NCBI RefSeq assembly: GCF_000375585.1
Contig: NZ_AQWP01000002.1
Location: 310,001-374,000 of the forward strand
Direction: 5' to 3'
DNA: 64,000 nucleotides
Source: Sinorhizobium meliloti 4H41
GTDB lineage: Bacteria; Pseudomonadota; Alphaproteobacteria; Rhizobiales; Rhizobiaceae
Part shown: positions 39,896-49,725 of the stretch, in pieces
Position numbering within the stretch: position 1 is the first letter of the stretch
Layout: each line of letters starts with the position of its first letter
The notes under the pieces: generated by a model
What the model was told of the DNA's origin: nothing
The model's database searches: none
What the model saw: the letters and a program-made list of their open reading frames with translations, nothing else
Position numbers and translations under genes: made by a program

Positions 39896-40657
39896 TCAGT
39901 AGGATTGAATCGAAGCCAGCGAGCGCTTGGCGAAACGTCTGAAGTCGCTGGGATTGTCGTGTTCGGCGACAAAATACTTGGCCGAGGTTCTGGAAAGCGC
40001 CTGGATCAGTGCCTTCCAGTCGAGCGTTCCCTCCCCGACGTCGGCCCAACCGTCCTCGTCCGCATTCTCGCCCTTGGGCGCGATGTCCTTGACATGGACC
40101 GCCGTGATGCGGGTCGGATATTTCGAGATCCAGGCGAAGGAGTCTCCCCCGCCGCGCACGATCCAGGCGATATCCGCCTCCCAGGAAAGGTCCGGGCCGC
40201 CGGCAAAAATCTGGTCGAGCGGCACCGAGCCGTCGGCGAGTGCGTGGAACTCGAAGTCGTGATTGTGCCAGCCGAAGTCGAGCCCGGCGTCGCGGAACGG
40301 CTTACCGGCCGCCTGCAGTCGTGCCCCGAAGGCTCGCCATCCGCCCGCATCCATCGGGCGCTGGTCCGGCATCAGGTAAGGACAATAGATGGCGCGAATG
40401 CCGAGCGCCTCGGCGATCTCAAGCACGCGCGGCGCGTCGCTTTCCAGCATATCCAGGCCGAAATGCGCGGTCGGCATGGAGAGGCCGTTGCGATCGAGCC
40501 CGGCCTTGAAATCGGCGATCTCCGCATCCGAGAGGGCAGCGTAAAGGGCTCCGTAGCCTTCCACCTGTGTGTAGCCCGCGGAGCCGATAGCAGCGAGGAC
40601 TTCGGCAAAAGGCGGGAAATTGCGGGCGCTGTAGAGTTGGAAGCTGACGTCTTTCAT
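39896..40657 (-). CDS. sugar phosphate isomerase/epimerase (xylose-isomerase-like TIM barrel)
   Basis: The protein has 253 residues in the AP-endonuclease-2/xylose-isomerase-like fold. Metal ligands are visible in VEGYG, GWHNHDFEF and VHVKDIA, and the final Glu in FVAEHDNP. A CAGGAGA site precedes the ATG at 40657. It is in the mannoside operon, 56 bp after the beta-mannosidase gene, and may act together with the Gfo/Idh protein on a keto-sugar intermediate (inference). Confidence 0.9.
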   Translation of the reverse strand: MKDVSFQLYSARNFPPFAEVLAAIGSAGYTQVEGYGALYAALSDAEIADFKAGLDRNGLSMPTAHFGLDMLESDAPRVLEIAEALGIRAIYCPYLMPDQRPMDAGGWRAFGARLQAAGKPFRDAGLDFGWHNHDFEFHALADGSVPLDQIFAGGPDLSWEADIAWIVRGGGDSFAWISKYPTRITAVHVKDIAPKGENADEDGWADVGEGTLDWKALIQALSRTSAKYFVAEHDNPSDFRRFAKRSLASIQSY

Positions 40658-40713
40658 GGAAATCTCCTGGTGGTTCGTGGAACGGTTGCCTGGGAGTGCG
40701 CGTAAAATGGGAC

Positions 40714-43188
40714 TCACCCTTTTCCCTGGCAGGATTCGAGATCGTAGGCGCTGAAGCGTGGGCTCACGCCCGCGTCGACCGGCAGCCTTGGCGTGAAGCG
40801 GATCGATTTCGTCTCGCCGGCGGTCAGATCGAAGGCATTGTCGGAATAGCGTCCCTCGACATCGGCTTCGATCATGACGTGCAGCGCCAGCCCGGTGGCC
40901 GTTACGGCGACATCGAAGGAACCGTCCGGCCGAGGCGCCGTCTCGATGGTCAGGCCGGAAGGCACGAGATCGAGTGCTTTATAGGTACCGTGGACATAGT
41001 GTCCTTCGCCCGTTGCCCCGTTCGAAGCCTCGAAAGACCAGAAGAGCAGCGTGTCGGGTGGAATGTCCTTCGCGGCGATGGCAACGAGCGTCGACGCGCG
41101 ATCGGCCGGGCACGTCCCCGCGGCGGCGAGCAGCGGCTGCCGAGTGCCGTCGAGCGAAACCAGGAACGCCTGCAACTCGACCGTCACCGGCTCGGCCGTG
41201 TCGTTCACCATCGAGAAGGCGATTTCCCGCCCATCCGTGGAGGGAATTGCGGCAACGGCAACCGGCTGGAAGAAGCGGCGCGCCATGTAGTGCATCGCCT
41301 TCCAATGTCCGCCATAGTCGAGGCTCGACCAGGACGCGACCGGCCAAGTGTCGTTGAGCTGCCAGTAGAGCGTGCCCATGCAATGGGGCTTCAGCGACCG
41401 CCAATAGTCGACGGCCGTCCGGATCGCCAGGCCCTGCTGGATCTGGCTCAGATAGACGAAGCTCGGAAAATCCTTGGGGAACCGGAAGTAGCGGAACATG
41501 GTGCCGGCGATGCGTTCGTTGCCGCCGGCATTCTTCTGATGCGTCTCCATCACCGGCGAGGCGATGTTGAGGTCGCGCGCTTCGGCGAACTGCCGGATGA
41601 CTGGCATCGAGGTGTAGGACTGGAATCCGAATTCCGAGCAGAAGCGCGGCCGCACCGTGCGGTAATTGTCGAAGGACTTGTTCTCGTGCCAGACGGACCA
41701 GTAGTGCATGTCGCCGGCCCCGTCGGCGTGCCAGGCGTCGCCGAAATCGAGGTATCCGACGGAGGGGCTGGACGGCCACCAGATCGCTTCCGGGCAGGCC
41801 TGCTTCATCGACGCCTCGACCGTCCGGTTCAGGCGGTCGTAGGAGACCAGATAGCGGTCGCGATCCCTGCGGCTCTCCTCGAACCAGGTAAGCGCGCCGA
41901 CAAGCTCGTTGTCGCCGCACCAGAGCGCGAGGGACGGATGGGTCGAAAGCCGCCTGACCTGATAGTCCACTTCGGCCGCAACGTTCTCCAGAAAATCCGG
42001 CGTCGACGGGTAGAGATTGCAGGCGAACATGAAATCCTGCCAGACGAGTAGACCGAGCCGGTCGCAAAGATCGTAGAACCAGTCGGGCTCATAGAAGCCG
42101 CCGCCCCAGACGCGGATCATGTTCATGTTCGCGTCCACCGCCGAGCGGAGAAGGTCCTCGACACTTTCGGGCGTGACGCGCGACATCAGCGCATCCGCCG
42201 GTATCCAGTTGGCCCCGCGGCAGAAGATCTCCCGGCCGTTTACCCGGAGGGCGAAGCGGCTCCCCGCCTCGTCCTTATCGGTGACGAGCTCGATCGTGCG
42301 GAAGCCGATCTGCCGCGTGACGGCTTCGCCGGGCACCTCCACCTTGAGCGTCGAGAACGCCTGGTCGCCGCTGCCGGCCGGCCACCAGCGCCTGGGCTCC
42401 TGCACCGTGAAGACATGGGTAAGGCGCGTTTCCCCGGCGCCGACCGCACAATCCAGTCGTTCGCGCACGCCGTCGAGCATGAAATGAACCGGCACGATAC
42501 CGGGATCGCGGGCGAAAAGCTGGACCGTCACCTGCAGATCGACGCTGCCGTCATCAAGCCACATCTGGCGCGTGGTGACATGTTCGATGCGAGCCGTTTC
42601 CAGCCGGCGGAGCGCCAACGAGCCGTAGATCCCGAGCGGCGCGATGGCGATATTCCAGTCCCAGCCGAAATGGCATTGCGGCTTGCGCAGCATGTTGCCG
42701 TTGGCGATCGGCGAATTGCCGTCATGGTAGGGCACGTAGAAGGGTTGCGCCGCCTGCCGCCGCGCGCCCTCGGCAATTGCCGAATGGAGCACGATGCGGA
42801 TGCGGTTCTCGCCGGCGACGATCGCGTCCGACACGTCGGGCCGATAACGGCGGAAGCAATTCTCGGACTGCAATACGAGCTCATCGTTGACGTAGACCGA
42901 GGCGACCGTGTCGATGCTTTCGAAGTCGAGATACCATCCCCCGTTCAGATCATCGGCATCGATGACGACGGTGCGCTCGAGCACCCAGTCTTTCCGGGCG
43001 ACCCACTGGATATCGGCCTCGTTTCGGCCGCGATAGGGATCGGCGATGATGCCGGCTCGCTGCAACGCACTATGCACGTCGCCCGGCAGCGCGATCGTCA
43101 GGGCGTGGCTGTTGTCGGCGGCGGCAAGCAGCCAATCGCCGGAAAGGTCGATACGGATGGAATCGCGGTTCGGGGTTTCGGAAGGCAT
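40714..43188 (-). CDS. beta-mannosidase, glycoside hydrolase family 2
   Basis: The protein has 824 residues with the GH2 layout: N-terminal sugar-binding domain, immunoglobulin-like domain, TIM barrel and C-terminal beta domains. The acid/base Glu lies in WCGDNELVGALTWFEE and the nucleophile Glu in FCSEFGFQS, both in the arrangement of GH2 beta-mannosidases. There is no signal peptide, so it acts in the cytoplasm on imported manno-oligosaccharides. ATG 43188 and GTG 43209 are both possible starts. It is encoded directly after the ABC importer. Confidence 0.93.
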   Translation of the reverse strand: MPSETPNRDSIRIDLSGDWLLAAADNSHALTIALPGDVHSALQRAGIIADPYRGRNEADIQWVARKDWVLERTVVIDADDLNGGWYLDFESIDTVASVYVNDELVLQSENCFRRYRPDVSDAIVAGENRIRIVLHSAIAEGARRQAAQPFYVPYHDGNSPIANGNMLRKPQCHFGWDWNIAIAPLGIYGSLALRRLETARIEHVTTRQMWLDDGSVDLQVTVQLFARDPGIVPVHFMLDGVRERLDCAVGAGETRLTHVFTVQEPRRWWPAGSGDQAFSTLKVEVPGEAVTRQIGFRTIELVTDKDEAGSRFALRVNGREIFCRGANWIPADALMSRVTPESVEDLLRSAVDANMNMIRVWGGGFYEPDWFYDLCDRLGLLVWQDFMFACNLYPSTPDFLENVAAEVDYQVRRLSTHPSLALWCGDNELVGALTWFEESRRDRDRYLVSYDRLNRTVEASMKQACPEAIWWPSSPSVGYLDFGDAWHADGAGDMHYWSVWHENKSFDNYRTVRPRFCSEFGFQSYTSMPVIRQFAEARDLNIASPVMETHQKNAGGNERIAGTMFRYFRFPKDFPSFVYLSQIQQGLAIRTAVDYWRSLKPHCMGTLYWQLNDTWPVASWSSLDYGGHWKAMHYMARRFFQPVAVAAIPSTDGREIAFSMVNDTAEPVTVELQAFLVSLDGTRQPLLAAAGTCPADRASTLVAIAAKDIPPDTLLFWSFEASNGATGEGHYVHGTYKALDLVPSGLTIETAPRPDGSFDVAVTATGLALHVMIEADVEGRYSDNAFDLTAGETKSIRFTPRLPVDAGVSPRFSAYDLESCQGKG

Positions 43189-43280
43189 TTCCAGGATCCA
43201 TTCGTTCACCGGGCGGCCTGCACCGGCGCCGTTTCATCGATACGGACCGAGTCTGGTATCCCGGTCCCCTTCTCGGCTCG

Positions 43281-44366
43281 TCAGAGGCGATTTTCACTCT
43301 CGGCGTCGAAGATCGACGCGACGCCCATGTCGAAGGTAAGGCGCACGGTGCTGCCCGGCGGGTAGCGCCTCTGGCCGGCAATCCGCACCGACATGGATTG
43401 GCCGGCAAATGTCAGCCATAGGAGGTTGTCAGCCCCCATCGGTTCCTCGATGTCGACGACCGCCTGGTGCGCCGGCTCGCCGTCCCTCGCCTCATCGACC
43501 TTCACGTGCTCCGGCCGCAGGCCGAGAACGACCTTCCGTCCGGGCTGCAGCCTGGTGTGCGCCGGATAGTCGGTCACGTCGAAAGCGATGCCTCCGACCC
43601 GAACGAAGCTGCGTCCGTCCTTTGCCTCCACCTCGCCGCGGAAGAAATTCATCGAGGGCGAACCGATGAAGCCGGCGACGAAGAGGTTTTCCGGGGCGTT
43701 ATAGATCGTCATCGGATCGGCGAGTTGCTGGATCACGCCGCTTTTCATGACGGCGATCCGGTCGGCCAGCGTCAGCGCTTCGATCTGGTCATGGGTGACA
43801 TAGATCATCGTGTTCTTCAGCGACTGATGCAGGCGCTTGATCTCCACGCGCAGTTCGGAGCGCAGCTTGGCGTCGAGGTTCGACAGTGGCTCGTCGAACA
43901 GGAAGACGTCGACATCGCGCACCAGCGCCCGGCCGATCGCCACACGCTGCCGCTGGCCGCCGGAGAGCTCCGAGGGTTTGCGCTTGAGCAGCGGCTGGAT
44001 CTGCAGGATCTCCGCGGCACGCGTCACGCGCTTGTCGATTTCGGCCGGCGGGATCTTGGCGACCTTCAGGCCGAAGGAGAGATTCTTCTCGACGGTCATT
44101 TGCGGATAGAGCGCATAGGACTGGAACACCATGCCGATGCCGCGGTCCTTCGGCTCCTCCCAGGTGACGTTGCGGTCCTTGATGAAGATCTGCCCGTCGG
44201 AGACGTCGAGCAGCCCGGCAATGCAATTGAGCAGCGTGGACTTGCCGCACCCGGATGAGCCGAGCAGGACGAGAAACTCCCCGTGATCGATGTCGAGATT
44301 GAGCCTGTCGAGCACGGTGACGGCGCCGAAATTCAACGACAGATCCCTGACAGATACGCTTGTCAT
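43281..44366 (-). CDS. sugar ABC transporter ATPase (UgpC/MalK type)
   Basis: The protein has 361 residues. Walker A is GSSGCGKST, the signature is LSGGQRQRVAIGRAL, Walker B is VFLFDEPLSNLDAKLR and the H-loop is VTHDQIEALTL. A C-terminal OB/TOBE regulatory domain is typical of CUT1 sugar importers. It starts six bases after the permease stop. Confidence 0.95.
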   Translation of the reverse strand: MTSVSVRDLSLNFGAVTVLDRLNLDIDHGEFLVLLGSSGCGKSTLLNCIAGLLDVSDGQIFIKDRNVTWEEPKDRGIGMVFQSYALYPQMTVEKNLSFGLKVAKIPPAEIDKRVTRAAEILQIQPLLKRKPSELSGGQRQRVAIGRALVRDVDVFLFDEPLSNLDAKLRSELRVEIKRLHQSLKNTMIYVTHDQIEALTLADRIAVMKSGVIQQLADPMTIYNAPENLFVAGFIGSPSMNFFRGEVEAKDGRSFVRVGGIAFDVTDYPAHTRLQPGRKVVLGLRPEHVKVDEARDGEPAHQAVVDIEEPMGADNLLWLTFAGQSMSVRIAGQRRYPPGSTVRLTFDMGVASIFDAESENRL

Positions 44367-44372
44367 GCTTGC

Positions 44373-45311
44373 TTATCCTTTCACTGCGCCGGCTGCGATG
44401 CCGCGGACGAACAGGCGGCCGGAGACGAAATAGACCGTCAACGGCACGAGGCCGGTCAGGATCGTGGCCGCCATGTTGACGTTGTATTCCTTCACGCCCT
44501 GAACCGAATTGACGATGTTGTTGAGCTGGACCGTCATCGGGTAGTATTCCGGCCGGGTGAAGACCACGCCGAAAAGGAAGTCGTTCCAGATCCCGGTCAC
44601 CTGGAGGATCATCGCAACCACGAAGATCGGCAGTGACATCGGCAGCATGATCTTGAAATAGATCGTCCAGAACCCGGCGCCGTCGACGCGTGCGGCCTTG
44701 AAGAGCTCCTCCGGCAGCCCGGCGAAATAGTTGCGGAAAAGCAGGGTCAGGATCGGCATGCCGAAAATCGTGTGCACGATGATCAGGCCGGTCAGCGTCC
44801 CGTAGACGCCCATTTCTCTGAGCACGATCACGATCGGATAGATCATCACCTGGTAAGGGATGAAGGCGCCGACGATAAGGATGGTGAAGAACAGATCGGC
44901 GCCCTTGAACCGCCAGTTGGCGAGCGCGTAGCCGTTCACGGAGGCGATTGCGATCGAGATGATCACGGACGGCACGGTGATGCGCACCGAATTCCAGAAG
45001 CCGCGGGAAAGCCCGTCGCAATTCAGTCCGGTGCAGGCCTCCGCCCAGGCCTTCACCCAGGGCTCGAAAGTGATCTCGAGCGGCGGAGCGAAGATGTTGC
45101 CGACGCGGATCTCGGGCATGCCCTTGAGCGAGGTCACGATCATCACGTAGAGCGGCAGAAGATAATAGAGCGCCACGACGATCAAAGTGCCGTAGACGAT
45201 GACATTGCGGCGCGAGAGTGTCCTGCGCGGCTTTCTGCCGCGAGGGCCGGCCACGAGTCCGGGAGCAGTCTCGTAAGCCGCGGCCATGCTGTTATTTGCG
45301 ATGTTATCCAC
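44373..45311 (-). CDS. sugar ABC transporter permease (MalG type)
   Basis: The protein has 312 residues and six helices. The EAA motif is ELFKAARVDGAGFWTIYFKIMLPMS. The GTG at 45311 has a GAGGAGG site at proper spacing and overlaps the upstream permease by eight bases, so it is preferred over the later ATG. It ends with GAVKG, as many MalG-type permeases do. Confidence 0.93.
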   Translation of the reverse strand: MDNIANNSMAAAYETAPGLVAGPRGRKPRRTLSRRNVIVYGTLIVVALYYLLPLYVMIVTSLKGMPEIRVGNIFAPPLEITFEPWVKAWAEACTGLNCDGLSRGFWNSVRITVPSVIISIAIASVNGYALANWRFKGADLFFTILIVGAFIPYQVMIYPIVIVLREMGVYGTLTGLIIVHTIFGMPILTLLFRNYFAGLPEELFKAARVDGAGFWTIYFKIMLPMSLPIFVVAMILQVTGIWNDFLFGVVFTRPEYYPMTVQLNNIVNSVQGVKEYNVNMAATILTGLVPLTVYFVSGRLFVRGIAAGAVKG

Positions 45312-46212
45312 GCTTGCGGCCTCCTCCGAACTCCAGATATGCCCACGGCACGATGATGATCGCGACAGTCACGAGCATCATGGTGGAGGCGGCAAAGCCC
45401 TGGCCCAGGTTCTGCGCCTGGAACATGTAGTCGTAGACGTATTTGGCCGGCACTTCGGAGGCGATCCCCGGGCCGCCGCTCGTCTGCGCCACGACGAGGT
45501 CGTAGACCTTGACGATGCCGCTCGCGATGATCACCAGAGTGGTGATGAAGACGCCGCGCATCATCGGGATGATGATCAGCACATACGTTTTCCACATCGG
45601 GATGCCGTCGACCCTCGCCGCTTTCCAGATGTCCTCGTCGATCCCTCGCAGCCCGGCGAGCATCAGGCACATGACGAGGCCTGTTCCCTGCCACAGCGCG
45701 GCGATGAGAATGCCGTATATGACGATGTTCGAGTTGTAGAGCGGGTCGAAGGAGAAGCTCGTCCATCCAAGCGACCTGACGATCGACTGGATCCCGTATT
45801 GCGGATTGAGCAGCCATTGCCAGACGAGGCCGGTGACGATGAACGACAGGGCGAACGGATAGAGCATGATCGTCCGGAACGTGTTCTCGAAACGGATCTT
45901 CTGATCCATCAGGGCGGCCAGAACGAAGCCGATCACCAGGCTGAAAATCAGCGAGAGGCAACCGAAGACCGCCAGGTTCTGAATCGAGACCAGCCAGCGG
46001 GGCGCGGCCCACAGCCGCTCGTACTGGTCGAAGCCGACAAAGGCGAGCCGCGGCAGGAGCTTGGAATTGGTAAAGGAGTAGACGACCGTCCAGGCCGTGC
46101 CGCCCACGAAGATGACCATGGCCGTGAGGATCATCGGGATAGAGGCGATCTTCGCATTCAGGTTTCGCAGCCACTGGTTCGGCCGCGCCGAACCACGTGT
46201 TAGACCTGTCAT
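45304..46212 (-). CDS. sugar ABC transporter permease (MalF type)
   Basis: The protein has 302 residues and six helices, with EAA motif DIWKAARVDGIPMWKTYVLIIIP. A strong GGAGGAGGAAAC site precedes the ATG at 46212. It is the first of the two inner-membrane subunits, 190 bp after the binding-protein gene with a hairpin in between. Confidence 0.93.
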   Translation of the reverse strand: MTGLTRGSARPNQWLRNLNAKIASIPMILTAMVIFVGGTAWTVVYSFTNSKLLPRLAFVGFDQYERLWAAPRWLVSIQNLAVFGCLSLIFSLVIGFVLAALMDQKIRFENTFRTIMLYPFALSFIVTGLVWQWLLNPQYGIQSIVRSLGWTSFSFDPLYNSNIVIYGILIAALWQGTGLVMCLMLAGLRGIDEDIWKAARVDGIPMWKTYVLIIIPMMRGVFITTLVIIASGIVKVYDLVVAQTSGGPGIASEVPAKYVYDYMFQAQNLGQGFAASTMMLVTVAIIIVPWAYLEFGGGRKRG

Positions 46213-46291
46213 GTTTCCTCCTCCGAACTGCAAAAGGTTTTCATGTAATCGGGCACCTGCGGCAATGCGCCGGCGGCTGAGGCCCGTTTGC

Positions 46292-46363
46292 CTCCCTCGC
46301 CCACGCCTGCGCCGACAAAATCAGCGCAGGCGGCGTGTTTTCACCGTGCTCCCGGCGAGGGAA
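46292..46363 (-). terminator. nested stem-loop between binding-protein and permease genes
   Basis: CCCTCGCC (46294-46301) pairs with GGCGAGGG (46354-46361), enclosing GCCTGCGC/GCGCAGGC (46305-46312 with 46324-46331). No T-tract follows on the minus strand. It probably caps the abundant binding-protein mRNA, as hairpins do after malE-type genes. Confidence 0.6.
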
Positions 46364-46402
46364 GATCAGCCCCGTCAAAGTGCGGGGCCTGGAGCGCCGC
46401 TC

Positions 46403-47638
46403 TCAATCCGCAGCCGCGATGATGTCGGCAAAACGCTTCTGCGCATCTTCGGGCGTCATGGAGTGGTTCGCGAAGAACTCGGAGAAAAGGTCCTCCTTCT
46501 GCTTCTGGCTGTCGGCCGACAGAAGCTGGTCCGTGCCCTGGATCACATTGCCCTTTGCGAGGATATCGAGCCCCTTCTTCATGCAGTCGTTCGCGGCCGC
46601 AAGATCGACGTCCCCGCGTACCGGCAGAGAGCCCTTCTTCAGATTGAAGGCCACCTGCGTTTCCGGTTTGAGCAAGGTCGACGCCAGCACTTCCTGCGCC
46701 TTCGACTTCTCCTCGTCCTCCAGAAGCGGGAAGTAGAACGCGTCGCCGCCGGTCGAGATCACCTCGTTGACGCCGAGACCCGGAAGGCAGGTGTAGTCCA
46801 CGCCGGCTTTCTGACCCGCAAGCTGGAACTCGCCCTGGGCCCAGTCCCCCATGATCTGCCCGCCAGCCTTGCCGGTGATGACCATGTTGGTCGCCTGGTT
46901 CCAATCCTGGACGTTGGTGCCCTTCGACATGCGGCGGGCATCGTCGGCAGCCTTGAAGACTTTGGCGATTTCAGGCCCGGCGGCCACTTCCTCGTCTTTC
47001 TGGGCGAAGACTTTCTCGAAGTTCTCCTTGCCGGCGATCGCAACCATCAGCACGTCGAAGGCGCCCGCCGCCTGCCACGGCTGGCCGCCGACGGCGAGCG
47101 GAACGATTCCGGCCTTCTCGAGCGCCGGGGCCGCAGCGACGAACTCGTCCCAATTCTTCGGAACTTCGACGCCCGCCTGCTTGAAGGCTGCATTCGAAAG
47201 CCACAGCCACTGCCAGGAATGGATGTTGACCGGCGCGCAATAGATCTTGCCCTCGATCGTGCAGGAGTCGAGCAGGCTCGAGGGCTTCACGACTTCCTTC
47301 CAATTCTCCTTGGTAGCGATGTCGGTGAGATCGCGCATCAGGCCCGCCTGCACCAGCTCTTCCGCCTGACGGCCGTGGTTGAACTGGGTGGCGGCCATTG
47401 GGTCACCGCCGGTTATGCGGCTGATCATGATCGGGCGTGCGGTACCCCCGGAGCCGGCGATCGCACCGTCGACCCACTTGTTGCCGGTCGCATCGAAAGC
47501 TTTCGCCAGCTCGGCAACCGCCGCGGCTTCACCACCCGAAGTCCACCAATGCGTGACCTCGAGATCGGTCGCGTTGGCAGCGCCGAATGGCAAGGCAGTG
47601 GCTGCGCCCAAAGCGGCAGCTAGAAAACGCAATTTCAT
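46403..47638 (-). CDS. sugar ABC transporter substrate-binding protein
   Basis: The protein has 411 residues. The signal peptide ends near ANAT. The CUT1 binding-protein family is indicated by LEVTHWWTSGGEAAAV, MISRITGGDPMAATQFNHG and IMGDWAQGEFQ; it resembles the glucose/mannose-type binding proteins. The context points to a mannose-containing oligosaccharide as ligand (inference). It is the first gene of the operon, and a LacI-operator-like site lies 16 bp before its start. Confidence 0.93.
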   Translation of the reverse strand: MKLRFLAAALGAATALPFGAANATDLEVTHWWTSGGEAAAVAELAKAFDATGNKWVDGAIAGSGGTARPIMISRITGGDPMAATQFNHGRQAEELVQAGLMRDLTDIATKENWKEVVKPSSLLDSCTIEGKIYCAPVNIHSWQWLWLSNAAFKQAGVEVPKNWDEFVAAAPALEKAGIVPLAVGGQPWQAAGAFDVLMVAIAGKENFEKVFAQKDEEVAAGPEIAKVFKAADDARRMSKGTNVQDWNQATNMVITGKAGGQIMGDWAQGEFQLAGQKAGVDYTCLPGLGVNEVISTGGDAFYFPLLEDEEKSKAQEVLASTLLKPETQVAFNLKKGSLPVRGDVDLAAANDCMKKGLDILAKGNVIQGTDQLLSADSQKQKEDLFSEFFANHSMTPEDAQKRFADIIAAAD

Positions 47639-47653
47639 GAGTGTCCTCCCTCA

Positions 47654-47667
47654 CTGTAACGTTGCCG
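47654..47667. promoter_or_regulatory. operator-like site before the binding-protein gene
   Basis: CTGTAACGTTGCCG contains the palindromic core GTAACGTT typical of LacI-family operators. Its first eight bases equal those of the complement of the site at 47962, in front of the divergent lacI-type gene. Confidence 0.5.
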
Positions 47668-48100
47668 GAAAAACTTAGATCAAAGAATTTCCCTGCGCAA
47701 CACCTACAACGGGCAATTCACGATAAATCCACAAATACAATCGTGAGTGGCGAATGCCCAAGTCGGAACGCCTGTGGAGAGGCAAGAAATTCGACGGCAA
47801 ATGCGCGATAATTTCCTTTATTTCTGGGATTTTCGCACATCTCTCATCCCGGCGAAACCTTTCATGGCTTCCCATACGCCACATCGACGCTCTCCCGAGC
47901 GCAACTCAACCTGAGGGTTACGCCCTTCGCATTGCAGCAACGAAAATGCTCGACATCGCTACTGTATCGTTACAGATTTTGATTTGAACTCAGGCGTAGA
48001 CGGATGTGGCCAGCAGCCGTGGTTCGTATATAAGGCGGGGCGACACGGCCTCCGGTTGAAGGGTAGCGACGAGGGCCGCGGTTCAGGAGAGCGGATTGGC
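47668..48100. promoter_or_regulatory. divergent promoter region of the sugar operon and its regulator
   Basis: No gene is convincing here. The region is AT-richer than the surrounding genes and contains the second operator-like site at 47962-47975. A CAGGAGA ribosome site precedes the regulator start. Confidence 0.45.
47962..47975. promoter_or_regulatory. operator-like palindrome before the LacI-type gene
   Basis: CTGTATCGTTACAG has perfect CTGTA/TACAG arms around a 4-base centre. With the site at 47654 it suggests the consensus CTGTAACG(W)TACAG for the divergent LacI regulator. Confidence 0.55.
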
Positions 48101-49171
48101 GTGACGGGCATGGATGGCAAGACGAAGAACAGAGCGACGACGGCGCCGCCGGTCGAAGGCGGCAGACCGACCCTTAAGACGATCGCCTTCATGACCGGGC
48201 TCGGTGTTACCACCGTCTCGCGTGCCCTGAAGGACGCTCCAGACATCGGTGCGGAAACCAAGGAGCGTGTCCGCCTGGTAGCAAAACAGATCGGTTATCA
48301 GCCCAACCGGGCGGGCGTCCGCCTCAGGACGGGCAAGACGAATGTCATCAGCCTCGTGCTGACGCTGGAGGAAGAGATCATGGGCATTACCAGCCCCATG
48401 GTCATCGGCATCACCGAAATTCTCGCCGGCACGCAATACCACCTGGTCGTGACGCCTTACAGTTCGGCCAAGGATCCGCTCGGCCCGATCCGCTACATTC
48501 TCGATACCGGCGCGGCGGACGGGGTGATCATTTCGCGTACCGAGCCCAACGATCAGCGGGTAACGCTTCTAACCGAGCGCCACCTGCCCTTCGCCACCCA
48601 TGGGCGAACCGAAATGGGGCTGATCCATCCCTATCACGACTTCGACAATGAACGCTTCGCCTACGAGGCGGTCCGCAAGCTCGTCGACCGCGGCAGGCGG
48701 CGGCTCGTGCTCCTCGAACCGCCGCCGAATCTGACCTTCCATTCGCACATGCGCACCGGCTTCGAGCGGGGCCTGAAAGACTTCGGCGCGGAAGCGGTAA
48801 GCTTTCACCAGGTCAACATCGACCACAGCCTGGTTGCCATCCGTGATGCGTTCGAGAAGCTGATGCGTTCCCCCGACGCCCCAGACGGCGTGGTGTCCGG
48901 CAGCGGTTCGGGCGCGATCGCGTTGATCGCCGGGATCGAAGCGGCAGGCAAGAAGGTCGGGGAGGACGCGGAAATGGTGTCGAAAGTGCCGAGCGACTTC
49001 CTGCGCTGGCTGCGCCCGGAAGTCATGACGATGTATGAGGACATCCGCATTGCCGGGCGCGAGCTCGCAAAGGCTGTGATCGGCCATATCGAAGGCCACC
49101 CCCCAGAGACGCTTCAGAGCCTCAGCCAGCCGGAATTCCAGCCGCCGATGGCGAGGTCGGCGGCATCATAG
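48101..49171 (+). CDS. LacI-family transcriptional regulator
   Basis: The protein has 356 residues. The N-terminal helix-turn-helix is TLKTIAFMTGLGVTTVSRAL with hinge RVRLVAKQIGYQPNRAGVRLR, followed by a periplasmic-binding-protein-like effector domain. The GTG at 48101 has a CAGGAGA site; an ATG nine bases later is the alternative. Divergent from the sugar-uptake and beta-mannosidase operon, it is the likely repressor of that operon, with a manno-oligosaccharide or its product as inducer (inference). Confidence 0.92.
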   Translation: MTGMDGKTKNRATTAPPVEGGRPTLKTIAFMTGLGVTTVSRALKDAPDIGAETKERVRLVAKQIGYQPNRAGVRLRTGKTNVISLVLTLEEEIMGITSPMVIGITEILAGTQYHLVVTPYSSAKDPLGPIRYILDTGAADGVIISRTEPNDQRVTLLTERHLPFATHGRTEMGLIHPYHDFDNERFAYEAVRKLVDRGRRRLVLLEPPPNLTFHSHMRTGFERGLKDFGAEAVSFHQVNIDHSLVAIRDAFEKLMRSPDAPDGVVSGSGSGAIALIAGIEAAGKKVGEDAEMVSKVPSDFLRWLRPEVMTMYEDIRIAGRELAKAVIGHIEGHPPETLQSLSQPEFQPPMARSAAS

Positions 49172-49279
49172 ATCTGCCGTGCCTGTTGCAGGCGATCCTG
49201 ATTCCTGGGCCTGCCACAGGGAGCCGACCCGCCGAAAACCTCGCTCCAGGAGAACGCTTCCGCGCCGACGCAGCAGGGC

Positions 49280-49546
49280 TCAGATCCTCGCGGCCGGCCA
49301 GTACTTGTCGTCGGTAAAATCGCTTGGGATGGGATTGAGCTGTTCGAGCTTTCCGGCGACGAAATCGATCTGCATCTTCAGGTACCGGATTGGCCCCGGG
49401 ATAGGCGCGCCGGTTGCCAGGCTCCGCACCCGCCATTGCTCATAACCGGCCGCCTTTATGCGTCTCTCCGCCTCGTCGCGGATGGTCATCGATCCGGCGG
49501 CCGTGACCTCCGCCGCCTTGCCCCCTTCGATCACTGTGAATTTCAT
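49280..49546 (-). CDS. small conserved-looking hypothetical protein
   Basis: The protein has 88 residues, is soluble and regular in composition, beginning MKFTVIEGGKAAEV and ending DDKYWPAARI. An AGAAGG site precedes the ATG. No domain is recognised. It lies alone between the LacI-type gene and gnd. Confidence 0.65.
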   Translation of the reverse strand: MKFTVIEGGKAAEVTAAGSMTIRDEAERRIKAAGYEQWRVRSLATGAPIPGPIRYLKMQIDFVAGKLEQLNPIPSDFTDDKYWPAARI

Positions 49547-49613
49547 GCCTGCCTTCTCGAATGGCTCCCTTATTGAGATCTTAGACGCCGGGGCTTGCCT
49601 GGACTTGTCGCCA

Positions 49614-49725
49614 GATCACGATGATTTCAGGTCCGGGCGACCCAATCACGGCCGCGATCGATTCATAATAGTTTGAGACGCGGGATGCAGGCGGAAAGCC
49701 GCACACTCTTTTCCTCGCCCCGCTT
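49614..49725. repeat. rhizobial palindromic intergenic element, copy 2
   Basis: It has the same module order as 17829-17938: GATCACGATGATT..CAGGTC at the left, then GCGGGATGC-GGCGGAAA and GCACACTCTTTTCCTC at the right. The right arm has diverged. It lies just before the gnd terminator. Confidence 0.7.
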
